Assembly (NCBI GenBank): GCA_023394875.1
Contig: JAEXAB010000001.1
Span: 62,001-126,000, forward strand
DNA: 64,000 nt
Direction of reading: 5' to 3'
Source of the DNA: Bacillota bacterium
Lineage (GTDB): Bacteria; Bacillota; Clostridia; Christensenellales; DTU072
The position numbers and the translations under genes were made by a program. Below are positions 36,300 through 45,276 of the stretch, piece by piece; the stretch's first letter is position 1, and the number at the start of each line of letters is the position of its first letter. The notes under the pieces were generated by a model. That model saw only the letters and a list, made by a program, of their open reading frames with translations. It was not told the origin of the DNA and did not search any database.

Positions 36300-39200
36300 T
36301 TAGTCGTCAATGTCGTCTAATAAATCACCTTTATCGAAGTTACTATCCTCTACAACACCGCTGTTCATACCGTCGTTACTAACTAAAGATATGTTGCGGT
36401 ATTCTTTCATACCTGTTCCGGCGGGGATAAGTTTACCGATAATTACGTTTTCTTTTAGTCCGACTAAGTTGTCTATCTTAGACTTTATTGCAGCGTCGGT
36501 TAGCACTCTTGCAGTCTCCTGGAAGGAAGCAGCCGACAAGAAGGAATCAGTTGCCAAAGAAGCTTTACTGATACCAAGCAGAACTCTGGTTGCCGTTGCG
36601 GGCATTCCGCCGGCTTCCAATACCTTTTCGTTTTCTTCTTCCAACTTGGTTAGGTCAACCAATTCATTTAATAGCAAATCTGTATCGTTGGGGTTGCTTA
36701 TTCTTACTTTTCTCAACATCTGGCGCACAATAACTTCGATATGCTTGTCGTTGATGTGAACGCCGTTGACACGGTATGCGCTTTGGATTTCTCTAATCAT
36801 AGATTCCTGAACTCCGCTTACGCCCTTTGTCCTTAAAATATCCTGAGGATTTACGCTACCAACGAACAACGGATCACCCGCCTCTATTGCCGTACCGTCT
36901 TTAACCAAAAGCTTGGCTCCGAAAGGTATCTTGTATTCAAATCTGAGGTCGTCTTTTTGTCCTTCGATAATAACTGTGCGGTTATTGCCGTCGTCTATTA
37001 TAGATACGGTACCTTTGATATCGGCAACCAACGCTTCGCCCTTAGGCTTACGCGCTTCCACAAGTTCTACGACACGGGGCAAACCTTGAGTAATATCTGC
37101 GCTTGATGCAACACCGCCGGTATGGAAGGTACGCATGGTAAGCTGTGTTCCCGGTTCTCCGATGGACTGAGCCGCTATCGTTCCTACAGCCTCGCCCAGT
37201 TTAACGGTATTGTTGCTGCTCATATTTGCTCCGTAGCACTTGCTGCATATACCTTGCTTGCACTTGCAGGACAATACGTTTCTGATTCTTACTTCTTCGA
37301 TTCCTAAATCCTGGATTTCTTTGGCTTGCTCTTCACTTATCATAGAGTCGGCTTTAACAATAACTTTGCCGTCCTTAGGATTAATGATTTCGCCGATAGT
37401 ATATCTTCCGATTATTCTTTCCTGCAACTCTTCAACCAAACGTCCGCTTGCGTCGTAAATATTCTTTACCACTACGCCCTTTGTGTCGCCGCAGTCTTCG
37501 GACTTAATAATAACGTCCTGGCTTACGTCAACAAGACGACGGGTTAAGTAACCGGAGTCTGCAGTTTTCAAAGCGGTATCCGCTCCACCTTTTCTTGCGC
37601 CGTGCGAAGAAATAAAATATTCCAAAACCGACAAACCTTCACGGAAGGAGGATTTAACGGGGATTTCGATAATCTTACCGGTAGGATCGTTCATCAGTCC
37701 GCGCATACCGGAAAGCTGCTTAATCTGTTGCATGCTACCACGGGCGCCGGAGTCTGCCATCATCCAAATAGGATTCATTTTGTCAAACTCTTTGAAGTTC
37801 TTTTCTAGATCCTTTTCTACTCTGTCTGTGGTCTTCTTCCAGATTTCCACAACTTCGTTATATCTTTCATCTTCGGTTATCATACCGCGACGGAAGTTCT
37901 TTTCGATAGCAACGACTTCTTCTTCGGCTTCTTCCAAAATCTTGGCTTTTTCGCCGGGGATCTTCATATCGAATACGCTGGTTGTGATTGCGCCGATTGT
38001 GGAGTACTTAAAACCAAGGGTCTTAATCTTATCCAAAACTTCGGCAGTACCGGTTGCTCCCTTTAATTTGAAGCATCTTTCCACTATCTGCGACAACTGC
38101 TTTTTCTTAACCATTTCTTGAATTTCCAAAGCAATCATTGTCTCGGGTTTGGAGGAGTCTCTCTCTACAAAGCCCAAATCCTGAGGTATAGCTTCGTTGA
38201 AAATAACTTTACCTACCGTGGTATCAATAATGCCCTTATATTCTTTGCCGTTAACAACTTTCTTAACTCTGATTTTGATAGGAGCCTGAAGTTCGATATC
38301 CTTAACTTGGTATGCCATTTTGGCTTCGTCGGTATCCTTAAACAGTCTTCCTTCGCCTTTGGCGCCTTCTTTTACCTGAGTTAAATAATAGCTTCCCAAA
38401 ATCATATCCTGGGTAGGAGTAACGATAGGCTTGCCGTCGGAAAGTTTCAAAATGTTGTTTGTTGCCAACATAAGTATTCTTGCTTCGGCTTGCGCTTCTA
38501 TGCTAAGGGGTACGTGAACAGCCATTTGGTCACCGTCGAAGTCGGCGTTGAACGCGGGACATACCAACGGATGAAGCTTAATAGCTCTGCCTTCTACCAA
38601 TACAGGTTCAAAGGCTTGAATACCCAACCTATGCAAGGTAGGCGCACGGTTAAGCAACACGGGATGATCTCTTATTACTTCTTCCAAAATATCCCAAACT
38701 ACGGGTTTCATTCTTTCTACGGTACGCTTTGCACTCTTAATGTTGTGGCAAATTTCATTGTCTACCAGTTTGCGGAAAACAAAGGGTTTGAACAATTCCA
38801 AAGCCATTTCTTTGGGAAGACCGCATTGGTATAATTTTAATTCCGGTCCTACTACGATAACCGAACGTCCTGAATAGTCAACACGCTTTCCAAGTAGGTT
38901 CTGACGGAAACGTCCCTGTTTGCCGCGTAGCATATCGGAAAGGGATTTTAAGTTTCTGTTAGCAGCGCCGGTAACCGGCTTGCCGTGACGGCCGTTATCG
39001 ATTAGCGCGTCGACAGCTTCCTGCAACATACGTTTTTCGTTTCTTACAACGATATCGGGCGCACCGCTGTCAATCATCTTCTTGAGACGGTTGTTACGGT
39101 TGATTACCCTTCTATAAAGGTCGTTAAGGTCGCTTGTGGCAAATCTTCCGCCGTCTAGTTGCACCATAGGACGGAGTTCGGGAGGAATAACGGGAAGGAC

Positions 39201-39890
39201 TTTTAGTATCATCCATTCCGGTCTGTTGCCGCTCTTGCGGAACGCCTCAATTATTTCCAATCTCTTGGCTATACGAACTCTCTTTAATCCTTGAGAATTG
39301 GCCAAAGCCTCTTTAAGGTCTTTGCTTTCGGCATCAAGGTCAATTTCACGCAAAAGTTCGTCCAAACTCTCAGCGCCCATACCAACGCGGAAACCGTCAG
39401 CGCCGAATTCTTCTACCGCTGCTCTGTATTCCTCGTCTTTAATAACCTGTTTCTTGAAGAAACCGGTGTTGCCTGGTTCCAAAACAACTAGGGCGGCAAA
39501 ATAAATTACCTGCTCAACGTGTTTCGGGCTCATATTAAGTATGGTACTTATTCTGCTGGGAACTCCGCGGAAATACCAAATATGCGATACGGGAGCGGCA
39601 AGTTCTATATGACCCATTCTCTCACGGCGCACTTTGGATTTTGTTACTTCTACTCCGCACTTGTCGCAAATTATACCTTTATATCTTATTCTTTTGTACT
39701 TTCCGCAGTGACACTCATAATCCTTCGTTGGCCCGAATATTTTTTCGCAGAACAAGCCGTCTTTCTCGGGCTTTTGTGTCCTGTAGTTTATGGTTTCCGG
39801 CTTGGTAACCTCACCGTGCGACCACTCTCTTATTTTTTCGGGTGAAGCAATGCTTAATTGTATACTGTCAAAATTGTTAATCTCTATCAT
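36300..39890 (-). CDS. rpoC: RNA polymerase beta' subunit
   Basis: Largest RNA polymerase subunit. It has the N-terminal zinc site CHCGKYKRIRYKGIICDKC, the invariant catalytic NADFDGDQMAVH, the trigger-loop region and the second Cys cluster CKCKQGICSKCYG. 1196 aa is normal for Bacillota. The C terminus ends in a short acidic stretch. AGAGG precedes the ATG; it starts 15 bases after rpoB. Confidence 0.98.
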   Translation of the reverse strand: MIEINNFDSIQLSIASPEKIREWSHGEVTKPETINYRTQKPEKDGLFCEKIFGPTKDYECHCGKYKRIRYKGIICDKCGVEVTKSKVRRERMGHIELAAPVSHIWYFRGVPSRISTILNMSPKHVEQVIYFAALVVLEPGNTGFFKKQVIKDEEYRAAVEEFGADGFRVGMGAESLDELLREIDLDAESKDLKEALANSQGLKRVRIAKRLEIIEAFRKSGNRPEWMILKVLPVIPPELRPMVQLDGGRFATSDLNDLYRRVINRNNRLKKMIDSGAPDIVVRNEKRMLQEAVDALIDNGRHGKPVTGAANRNLKSLSDMLRGKQGRFRQNLLGKRVDYSGRSVIVVGPELKLYQCGLPKEMALELFKPFVFRKLVDNEICHNIKSAKRTVERMKPVVWDILEEVIRDHPVLLNRAPTLHRLGIQAFEPVLVEGRAIKLHPLVCPAFNADFDGDQMAVHVPLSIEAQAEARILMLATNNILKLSDGKPIVTPTQDMILGSYYLTQVKEGAKGEGRLFKDTDEAKMAYQVKDIELQAPIKIRVKKVVNGKEYKGIIDTTVGKVIFNEAIPQDLGFVERDSSKPETMIALEIQEMVKKKQLSQIVERCFKLKGATGTAEVLDKIKTLGFKYSTIGAITTSVFDMKIPGEKAKILEEAEEEVVAIEKNFRRGMITEDERYNEVVEIWKKTTDRVEKDLEKNFKEFDKMNPIWMMADSGARGSMQQIKQLSGMRGLMNDPTGKIIEIPVKSSFREGLSVLEYFISSHGARKGGADTALKTADSGYLTRRLVDVSQDVIIKSEDCGDTKGVVVKNIYDASGRLVEELQERIIGRYTIGEIINPKDGKVIVKADSMISEEQAKEIQDLGIEEVRIRNVLSCKCKQGICSKCYGANMSSNNTVKLGEAVGTIAAQSIGEPGTQLTMRTFHTGGVASSADITQGLPRVVELVEARKPKGEALVADIKGTVSIIDDGNNRTVIIEGQKDDLRFEYKIPFGAKLLVKDGTAIEAGDPLFVGSVNPQDILRTKGVSGVQESMIREIQSAYRVNGVHINDKHIEVIVRQMLRKVRISNPNDTDLLLNELVDLTKLEEENEKVLEAGGMPATATRVLLGISKASLATDSFLSAASFQETARVLTDAAIKSKIDNLVGLKENVIIGKLIPAGTGMKEYRNISLVSNDGMNSGVVEDSNFDKGDLLDDIDD

Positions 39891-39905
39891 ATCCGTTCAC
39901 CTCTG

Positions 39906-42900
39906 TTATATCTCGTCGTCGTCAAAGCTCTTGTTAAGCAAATCTTCGGAATCGTCAATACCGAACGCGCCCATATCTTTTAGTATATCGTCGGTCTCTT
40001 CGTCCAACGCCTCTTCCTCGTCATCACCAAGGAAATCCTCTTTAGCTGACGACATCAATTTGTCCATATCGATATCCAGTTTGATTCCTCCAAGAAGTCC
40101 GCCTTCGTCGTCGTCACCAAACAAAGTATCCTTATCGTCGCTGAACAATGAGTCTTGCGCATCATTAGGTAATGCAGCGCCAAGAAGGGTATCAAGACCG
40201 CCCATATTAAGATCGTCAAGATTGATTTCTTTGCTTTCGGTCTTAGCAACGCGCATTTCGTAGATAGACTCTTCTTCAAAGTTCTCAGGCAAGCTTATTT
40301 CTTCTTTGTCTTCGCTGTAAAGTTTCAAATCAAGTCCTAGAGCTTGAATTTCTTTCTTCAATACCTTGAACGCCTCAGGTATACCGGGTTCGCTGGTTAC
40401 GTTGGCTTTTATTATGGAGTCGAATATCTTTTGTCTACCCATAACGTCGTCGCTCTTTACCGTCAGGATTTCCTGTAGGATGTGGCTAGCGCCGTATGCT
40501 TCCAAAGCCCAAACTTCCATTTCACCGAAACGCTGTCCGCCGAACTGAGCTTTACCGCCCAAAGGTTGTTGAGTAACTAAGCTATACGGTCCTACGCTTC
40601 TTGCGTGAATCTTATCGTCAACCAAGTGAACTAGCTTTAGCATATACATATATCCGACGGTAACTTTGTTTTCAAACGGTTCGCCCGTTCTTCCGTCGAA
40701 CAACTGAACTTTGCCGTCCAAAGCAAGATTGTTATTAGCTAGCATATCTTGAATGTCGTTTTCCGACGCGCCGTCAAATACGGGAGTAGCTACTTTAATG
40801 CCAAGTAGTTTGGCTACTAAGCCTAAATGCACTTCCAAAACCTGTCCGATATTCATACGGGAAGGAACGCCCAAAGGATTTAGCACTATTTGCAGAGGTG
40901 TTCCGTCAGCCATAAACGGCATATCCTCACGGGGCAACACGCGGGAAATAACACCCTTGTTACCGTGACGTCCTGCCATTTTGTCGCCTACAGAAATCTT
41001 TCTCTTCTGTGCGATATATACTCTTACTAATTTATTAACGCCGGGATCCAGTTCGTCTTTGTTCTCTCTGGTAAATACCTTTACGTCTACGACAACACCG
41101 CCCTCGCCGTGGGGTACCTTCAAGGATACGTCACGTACTTCTCTGGACTTCTCACCGAAGATAGCTCTCAATAATCTCTCTTCGGGAGTAAGTTCGGTTT
41201 CTCCCTTGGGAGTAACTTTTCCTACAAGGTAGTCGCCGCTTCTTACTTCGGCGCCAACCATAACGATACCGTCTTCATCAAGATACTTGAGTAAATCGTC
41301 ACTGACGTTGGGGATATCTCTGGTTATCTGCTCTTCGCCTAGCTTGGTGTCTCTGGCTTCCAATTCATATTCTTCTATATGGATGGTAGTAAAGACGTCT
41401 TTTTTAACTAAGTCTTCGCTAATCAATATAGCGTCTTCGTAGTTATAACCTTCCCAAGTCATAAAGCCTATAAGGATATTTCTTCCCAAAGCAAGTTCGC
41501 CGTTTTGAGTAGCGGGGCCGTCGGCAAGAATTTCTCCCTTCTTAACTTTCTGTCCCTTATTTACTATGGGGTTTTGGTTAATACAGGTACCTTGGTTACT
41601 TCTGCAGAACTTCTGGAGTTCGTATTCTTTTCTTTCTCCGTTATTGTTTTCCACCACGATTTCGTCAGCGGTAACGCTTATAACGGTGCAATCTTCGCTT
41701 GCAATAACGCAAACGCCGGAGTCGTAGGCAACTTTATATTCCATACCCGTACCAACTATAGGCGCTTCGGGTCTGAGGAGGGGTACTGCCTGACGTTGCA
41801 TGTTGCTTCCCATCAAAGCGCGGTTCGCGTCGTCGTTTTCCAAGAAGGGAATTAGACTTGTAGCAACCGAAACAAGCTGTTTGGGGTCAACGTCCATGTA
41901 GTCAACCCTAGCTGCGGGATATTCTTTAATGAAGTCACGGTAACGGCAAGTAACTCTTGCGTTAACGAATTTACTGGTTTCGTCAAGAGGCTCGTTTGCC
42001 TGAGCTACGATATATTTATCTTCTTCATCGGCTGTCAAGTACTCCACTATGTCGGTAACAAAGTTGTTAGCTTTGTCAACCTTACGGTAAGGAGCTTCTA
42101 TAAAGCCGTATTCATTGATTTTTGCGTAAGAACTCAAAGAAGTGATAAGACCGATGTTCTGTCCTTCGGGAGTTTCGATAGGACACATTCTTCCGTAATG
42201 GGAGTGGTGAACGTCACGAACTTCAAAGCCTGCTCTTTCGCGGTTAAGTCCGCCTGGACCTAATGCGCTTAACTTTCTCTTGTGAGTAAGTTCGGCAATG
42301 GGATTGGGCTGATCCATAAATTGGGACAACTGGCTGCTGCCGAAGAACTCTCTTATCGCGCTGGAAACAGGGCGAATGTTAATAAGAGACTGCGGAGTAA
42401 CTTCATTAGGATCGGGCGCAATGCTCATTCTTTCTTTAATAACTCTTTCCAAACGTGCAATACCGATACGGAATTGGTTTTGAAGTAGTTCTCCAACCGA
42501 ACGTACACGTCTGTTGCTTAGATGGTCGATGTTGTCACAGTAATAAAAACCATGTCGCATAGAAAGGTTGTAAGAAACGGTAGCTACTATATCGTCAATG
42601 GTAATATGCTTGAAAACAAGTCTGTCCTTATTTTCTTTTATTGCCGCTTTAAGAGCTTCCATATCGTCGCCGCAGATGTCCATAAGTTCTCTTAGAGTTG
42701 GATAATAAACCTTCTCTTTGATACCAAGACTTCTGGGGTCAACGTCAATGTACGCGCGTAAATCAACTGTGTTGTTGCCGATTACTTTGAATTCTTCTCC
42801 GCTAGGTGTGGTTACGTAAACTACGTTAACGCCCGCGTTCTGTATCTCTCTTGCTTTTTCTGCGGATACTTCCTCACCCTTTTCGGCAAGCACTTCTCCA

Positions 42901-43802
42901 TCGGGAGAAATAACGTCGCGCGCTAAAGTGAGAGTTTCTATTCTTTCGGCAATGCTCAATTTCTTATTGAATTTGTGTCTGCCTACCTTTGCGATGTCAT
43001 ATCTTCTGGAATCGAAGAAAATGTTGTTAATAAGCACGTCCACGCCGTTACTTGTGGGCACTTCGCCCGGTTTCATACGGCGGTAAAGCTCTATTTTTGC
43101 AAGCTCGGTATTGTCGATTTCACCGTCTCTTGCTGCGGTTGCCATTATCATCGGGTCGTTGTTGAACAACTCAAAAATTTCGGTGTTGGTGCCGTAGCCT
43201 AGTGCTCTCAACAATACTGTGGAAGTAATCTTTCTGTTTCTGTCCACTCTTACCGAAAGTACGTTATTAACGTCCTGTTCGAATTCCAACCAAGCGCCTC
43301 TGTTGGGAATAACGGTGGTAGCATAACGCATTGTACCGTTTTTGTCCTGTTCGCCTTTGGTATAAACGCCCGGGCTTCTTACAAGCTGACTTACCACGAC
43401 TCTTTCGGCTCCGTTAATAATAAACGTACCCTTGTCGGTCATCTTCGGCAAATCGCCCATAAAGACTATTTGGTCCTGCATTTGCCCTGTTTCTTTTACC
43501 GTAAGTCTTACTTTTACCTTGAGAGGGCTGGTGTAAGTTACGTCACGGTCTTTACATTCCTTAATGGTGTATTTACATGCACCGTCTAAAGTATGCTCCA
43601 AAAACTCCAGTTCCAGCTTGCCGCTGTAATCGGTTATGGGTGAGAAATCGTCAAAAACCTCTCTGATTCCTTCGTTGATGAACGTTTCATAAGACTGTTT
43701 TTGGACTTCAATCAAATAGGGCATATCTAAGATGTGCTTTATCTTGCTAAAAGACCATCTTTCGGTATTTCCACACTTAATCTTGTGAATTCTTTGAGAC
43801 AT
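39906..43802 (-). CDS. rpoB: RNA polymerase beta subunit with a long acidic tail
   Basis: Catalytic-core subunit and rifampicin target; the rif region reads SSQLSQFMDQPNPIAELTHKRKLSALGPGGL. All main blocks are present through IPEAFKVLKKEIQALGLDL. About 135 further residues (DNA ~39909-40313) form an Asp/Glu-rich tail with repeated DSLF/DTLF/DTLL-type pieces; most Bacillota RpoB tails are shorter. rpoB has its own promoter and a ~130-nt leader; rplJL is not directly upstream. Confidence 0.98.
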   Translation of the reverse strand: MSQRIHKIKCGNTERWSFSKIKHILDMPYLIEVQKQSYETFINEGIREVFDDFSPITDYSGKLELEFLEHTLDGACKYTIKECKDRDVTYTSPLKVKVRLTVKETGQMQDQIVFMGDLPKMTDKGTFIINGAERVVVSQLVRSPGVYTKGEQDKNGTMRYATTVIPNRGAWLEFEQDVNNVLSVRVDRNRKITSTVLLRALGYGTNTEIFELFNNDPMIMATAARDGEIDNTELAKIELYRRMKPGEVPTSNGVDVLINNIFFDSRRYDIAKVGRHKFNKKLSIAERIETLTLARDVISPDGEVLAEKGEEVSAEKAREIQNAGVNVVYVTTPSGEEFKVIGNNTVDLRAYIDVDPRSLGIKEKVYYPTLRELMDICGDDMEALKAAIKENKDRLVFKHITIDDIVATVSYNLSMRHGFYYCDNIDHLSNRRVRSVGELLQNQFRIGIARLERVIKERMSIAPDPNEVTPQSLINIRPVSSAIREFFGSSQLSQFMDQPNPIAELTHKRKLSALGPGGLNRERAGFEVRDVHHSHYGRMCPIETPEGQNIGLITSLSSYAKINEYGFIEAPYRKVDKANNFVTDIVEYLTADEEDKYIVAQANEPLDETSKFVNARVTCRYRDFIKEYPAARVDYMDVDPKQLVSVATSLIPFLENDDANRALMGSNMQRQAVPLLRPEAPIVGTGMEYKVAYDSGVCVIASEDCTVISVTADEIVVENNNGERKEYELQKFCRSNQGTCINQNPIVNKGQKVKKGEILADGPATQNGELALGRNILIGFMTWEGYNYEDAILISEDLVKKDVFTTIHIEEYELEARDTKLGEEQITRDIPNVSDDLLKYLDEDGIVMVGAEVRSGDYLVGKVTPKGETELTPEERLLRAIFGEKSREVRDVSLKVPHGEGGVVVDVKVFTRENKDELDPGVNKLVRVYIAQKRKISVGDKMAGRHGNKGVISRVLPREDMPFMADGTPLQIVLNPLGVPSRMNIGQVLEVHLGLVAKLLGIKVATPVFDGASENDIQDMLANNNLALDGKVQLFDGRTGEPFENKVTVGYMYMLKLVHLVDDKIHARSVGPYSLVTQQPLGGKAQFGGQRFGEMEVWALEAYGASHILQEILTVKSDDVMGRQKIFDSIIKANVTSEPGIPEAFKVLKKEIQALGLDLKLYSEDKEEISLPENFEEESIYEMRVAKTESKEINLDDLNMGGLDTLLGAALPNDAQDSLFSDDKDTLFGDDDEGGLLGGIKLDIDMDKLMSSAKEDFLGDDEEEALDEETDDILKDMGAFGIDDSEDLLNKSFDDDEI

Positions 43803-43936
43803 CGCATTGCTCCTTATAAAAATTTTCTAAAAATTGACTTTCTAAATAAGTCTTCTTGCCAAATATTGCACAAACCCCCTAACCCCGAATTTCTCTAATT
43901 CCGAGCTAAGGACATTCTTTTTCACAATATTTAGAC

Positions 43937-43964
43937 ATTATAGCATTGTATCCCATTTTGTCAA
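43937..43964 (-). promoter_or_regulatory. Strong sigma-A promoter of rpoBC
   Basis: TTGACA (43959-43964), 16 bases, TATAAT (43937-43942) with TGC before the -10 (extended -10). A leader of about 130 nt follows (43803-43930). It contains an imperfect hairpin (CTCGGAATT with AATTCGGGG, around 43870-43910) of unknown role. Confidence 0.85.
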
Positions 43965-44027
43965 GAAAGTCAAGCGCATTTTATAAAATAATAAACGGGA
44001 AATAATAATGGCAATTCTAAGGTTTTA

Positions 44028-44174
44028 TTAGGCAATTTTGCTTATCCTGACGCGGTAATGATCGCCGCAGTTGTCAATAAGCACAAAGGTGTCTTCGCTT
44101 TCGTATCTGAGATCGGTTATTTGTTCGGTCTCCAAAAATATATTCTCCGAGATTACTGCTGTAAGGTTTTCCAT
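44028..44174 (-). CDS. Small conserved-looking ORF, 48 aa, unknown function
   Basis: A 48-codon frame, MENLTAVISE to VRISKIA, with a strong Shine-Dalgarno (AAAGGAGGAG, 44181-44190, six bases before the ATG) and a sigma-A promoter at 44209-44236. Composition is that of a real acidic cytosolic protein (LRYESEDTFVLIDNCGDHYR reads as two beta strands). I do not recognise a family. It points toward rpoB and ends about 60 bases before the rpoB promoter. Confidence 0.65.
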   Translation of the reverse strand: MENLTAVISENIFLETEQITDLRYESEDTFVLIDNCGDHYRVRISKIA

Positions 44175-44208
44175 TTTAGGCTCCTCCTTTTTTATTTTTT
44201 TCCCATAT

Positions 44209-44236
44209 ATTATATACTAACGGACTTTCCTTTCAA
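44209..44236 (-). promoter_or_regulatory. Sigma-A promoter of the 48-aa ORF
   Basis: TTGAAA (44231-44236), 16 bases, TATAAT (44209-44214). The 120 bases between this and the gtrA promoter hold a tandem TGTCGA-type repeat (around 44275-44295) but no other gene that I can see. Confidence 0.65.
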
Positions 44237-44394
44237 AACGTTGTCAGGGCGCATAATGTCGCAACCATACTATAATTGTCGACTGTTGTCGATTATGTTA
44301 TTTATGCACGGTTTTTATGTATATTTGGTCGAATACGGTATTTTTTAGCACTTTTTGACATTAACTATAAGTCCATAGGCATATCCATAAAGTA

Positions 44395-44424
44395 TTGACT
44401 ATTAATAGATTTTTATTGTATAAT
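44395..44424 (+). promoter_or_regulatory. Sigma-A promoter of gtrA-rqcP-sdaA-ispDF
   Basis: TTGACT (44395-44400), 18 bases, TATAAT (44419-44424). GAGG precedes the gtrA ATG. Confidence 0.65.
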
Positions 44425-44456
44425 CATATAAACAAAATAAAATAGAGGTTATTATA

Positions 44457-45008
44457 ATGATAAGCAAAATAAAAAACTTTCTACGCACCCATGAGGACAT
44501 TGCCCAGATAATAAAATTCACGCTGTTTAGTCTAGTAGCCTTTGCTGTGGAATACTCCACTTTTACGTTACTTTTGTTTTTGTTGAAGAATATGAACAGC
44601 CCTGTTAGCTGGTTCGTATTCTTCTATTCCGAAAGCGACGGCGGAATGGGCGCCATGCTTGCTTTCTTTATAAGTAACGTGCTTGCCCAAATAATAACCT
44701 TTATCCTTAACCGCAAAAAGACCTTCCACGCCACAAACAACATAGTCTTTTCGGCAGTATCGTACGCCGTTATGGTTTTCGGAATAATAATACTCAACAC
44801 TTGGGCAGGCGGAGCAATAACAGCCGCCCTCAATAAGAGCATAGACAATCTGGTATTGTGCCAGTATATCGGAAAATTCAGCGGCTCCTTCATGTCGTTT
44901 GTCATTAGCTTCTTGTGCAGCAAATTTATAATAATGCGTAAAGTTAAACCCAAAGAAGAGCCAGTAGATAACACCGCCGAAACAGGAGCGGATACAAAGG
45001 AAGCATAA
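44457..45008 (+). CDS. GtrA-family membrane protein
   Basis: Four predicted TM segments in ~150 residues with the family block IIKFTLFSLVAFAVEY at the start and FILNRKKTFHA between TM2 and TM3. GtrA proteins are thought to flip undecaprenyl-linked sugars for envelope glycosylation; no glycosyltransferase is nearby, so the role is open. A ~25-residue acidic tail follows TM4. The next gene begins within two bases of its stop. Confidence 0.85.
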   Translation: MISKIKNFLRTHEDIAQIIKFTLFSLVAFAVEYSTFTLLLFLLKNMNSPVSWFVFFYSESDGGMGAMLAFFISNVLAQIITFILNRKKTFHATNNIVFSAVSYAVMVFGIIILNTWAGGAITAALNKSIDNLVLCQYIGKFSGSFMSFVISFLCSKFIIMRKVKPKEEPVDNTAETGADTKEA

Positions 45009-45010
45009 TA

Positions 45011-45256
45011 ATGAGACTTGATAAATATTTGAAAGTTGCAAGAATTATTAAAAGACGCTCTGTCGCTAACGAAGCTTGCAGCGGAGACAGAGTTACTATA
45101 AACGGCAAAGAAGCCAAACCGTCCAAAGAAGTGAAAGAAGGCGATATTGTTACCGTTGGTTTCGGAGACAAAAAAATTGTTTTCCGTGTGCTGAAAGTAC
45201 CCGCAGGTAACGTTTCCAAAAACGACAGCTCCATGCTGTACGAAATCATAGGATAA
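45011..45256 (+). CDS. rqcP: S4-domain RNA-binding protein, RqcP-like
   Basis: 81-residue S4-domain protein: MRLDKYLKVARIIKRRS is the S4 start, followed by AKPSKEVKEGDIVTV. It matches YabO/RqcP, which stabilises P-site tRNA while RqcH adds Ala tails on obstructed 60S-like (50S) subunits. In B. subtilis it lies in the yabN-O-P-Q-divIC region; here it is next to gtrA and sdaA. HslR-like S4 proteins are an alternative but are usually longer. Confidence 0.87.
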   Translation: MRLDKYLKVARIIKRRSVANEACSGDRVTINGKEAKPSKEVKEGDIVTVGFGDKKIVFRVLKVPAGNVSKNDSSMLYEIIG

Positions 45257-45276
45257 AATAAAAAACAGAGGAAAAA

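Noticed and set aside
39790..40263. 157-aa Ser-rich plus-strand ORF
   Set aside because: Antisense to the acidic tail of rpoB, which naturally yields a Ser-rich mirror frame.
44058..44348. 96-aa plus-strand ORF before gtrA
   Set aside because: No ribosome site, and antisense to the better supported 48-aa gene and its promoter.
44175..44456. tRNA or small RNA gene in the 280-base gap
   Set aside because: No cloverleaf or GTTCGAnTC-type T-arm found; the gap is explained by two promoters and a short TGTCGA-type repeat.
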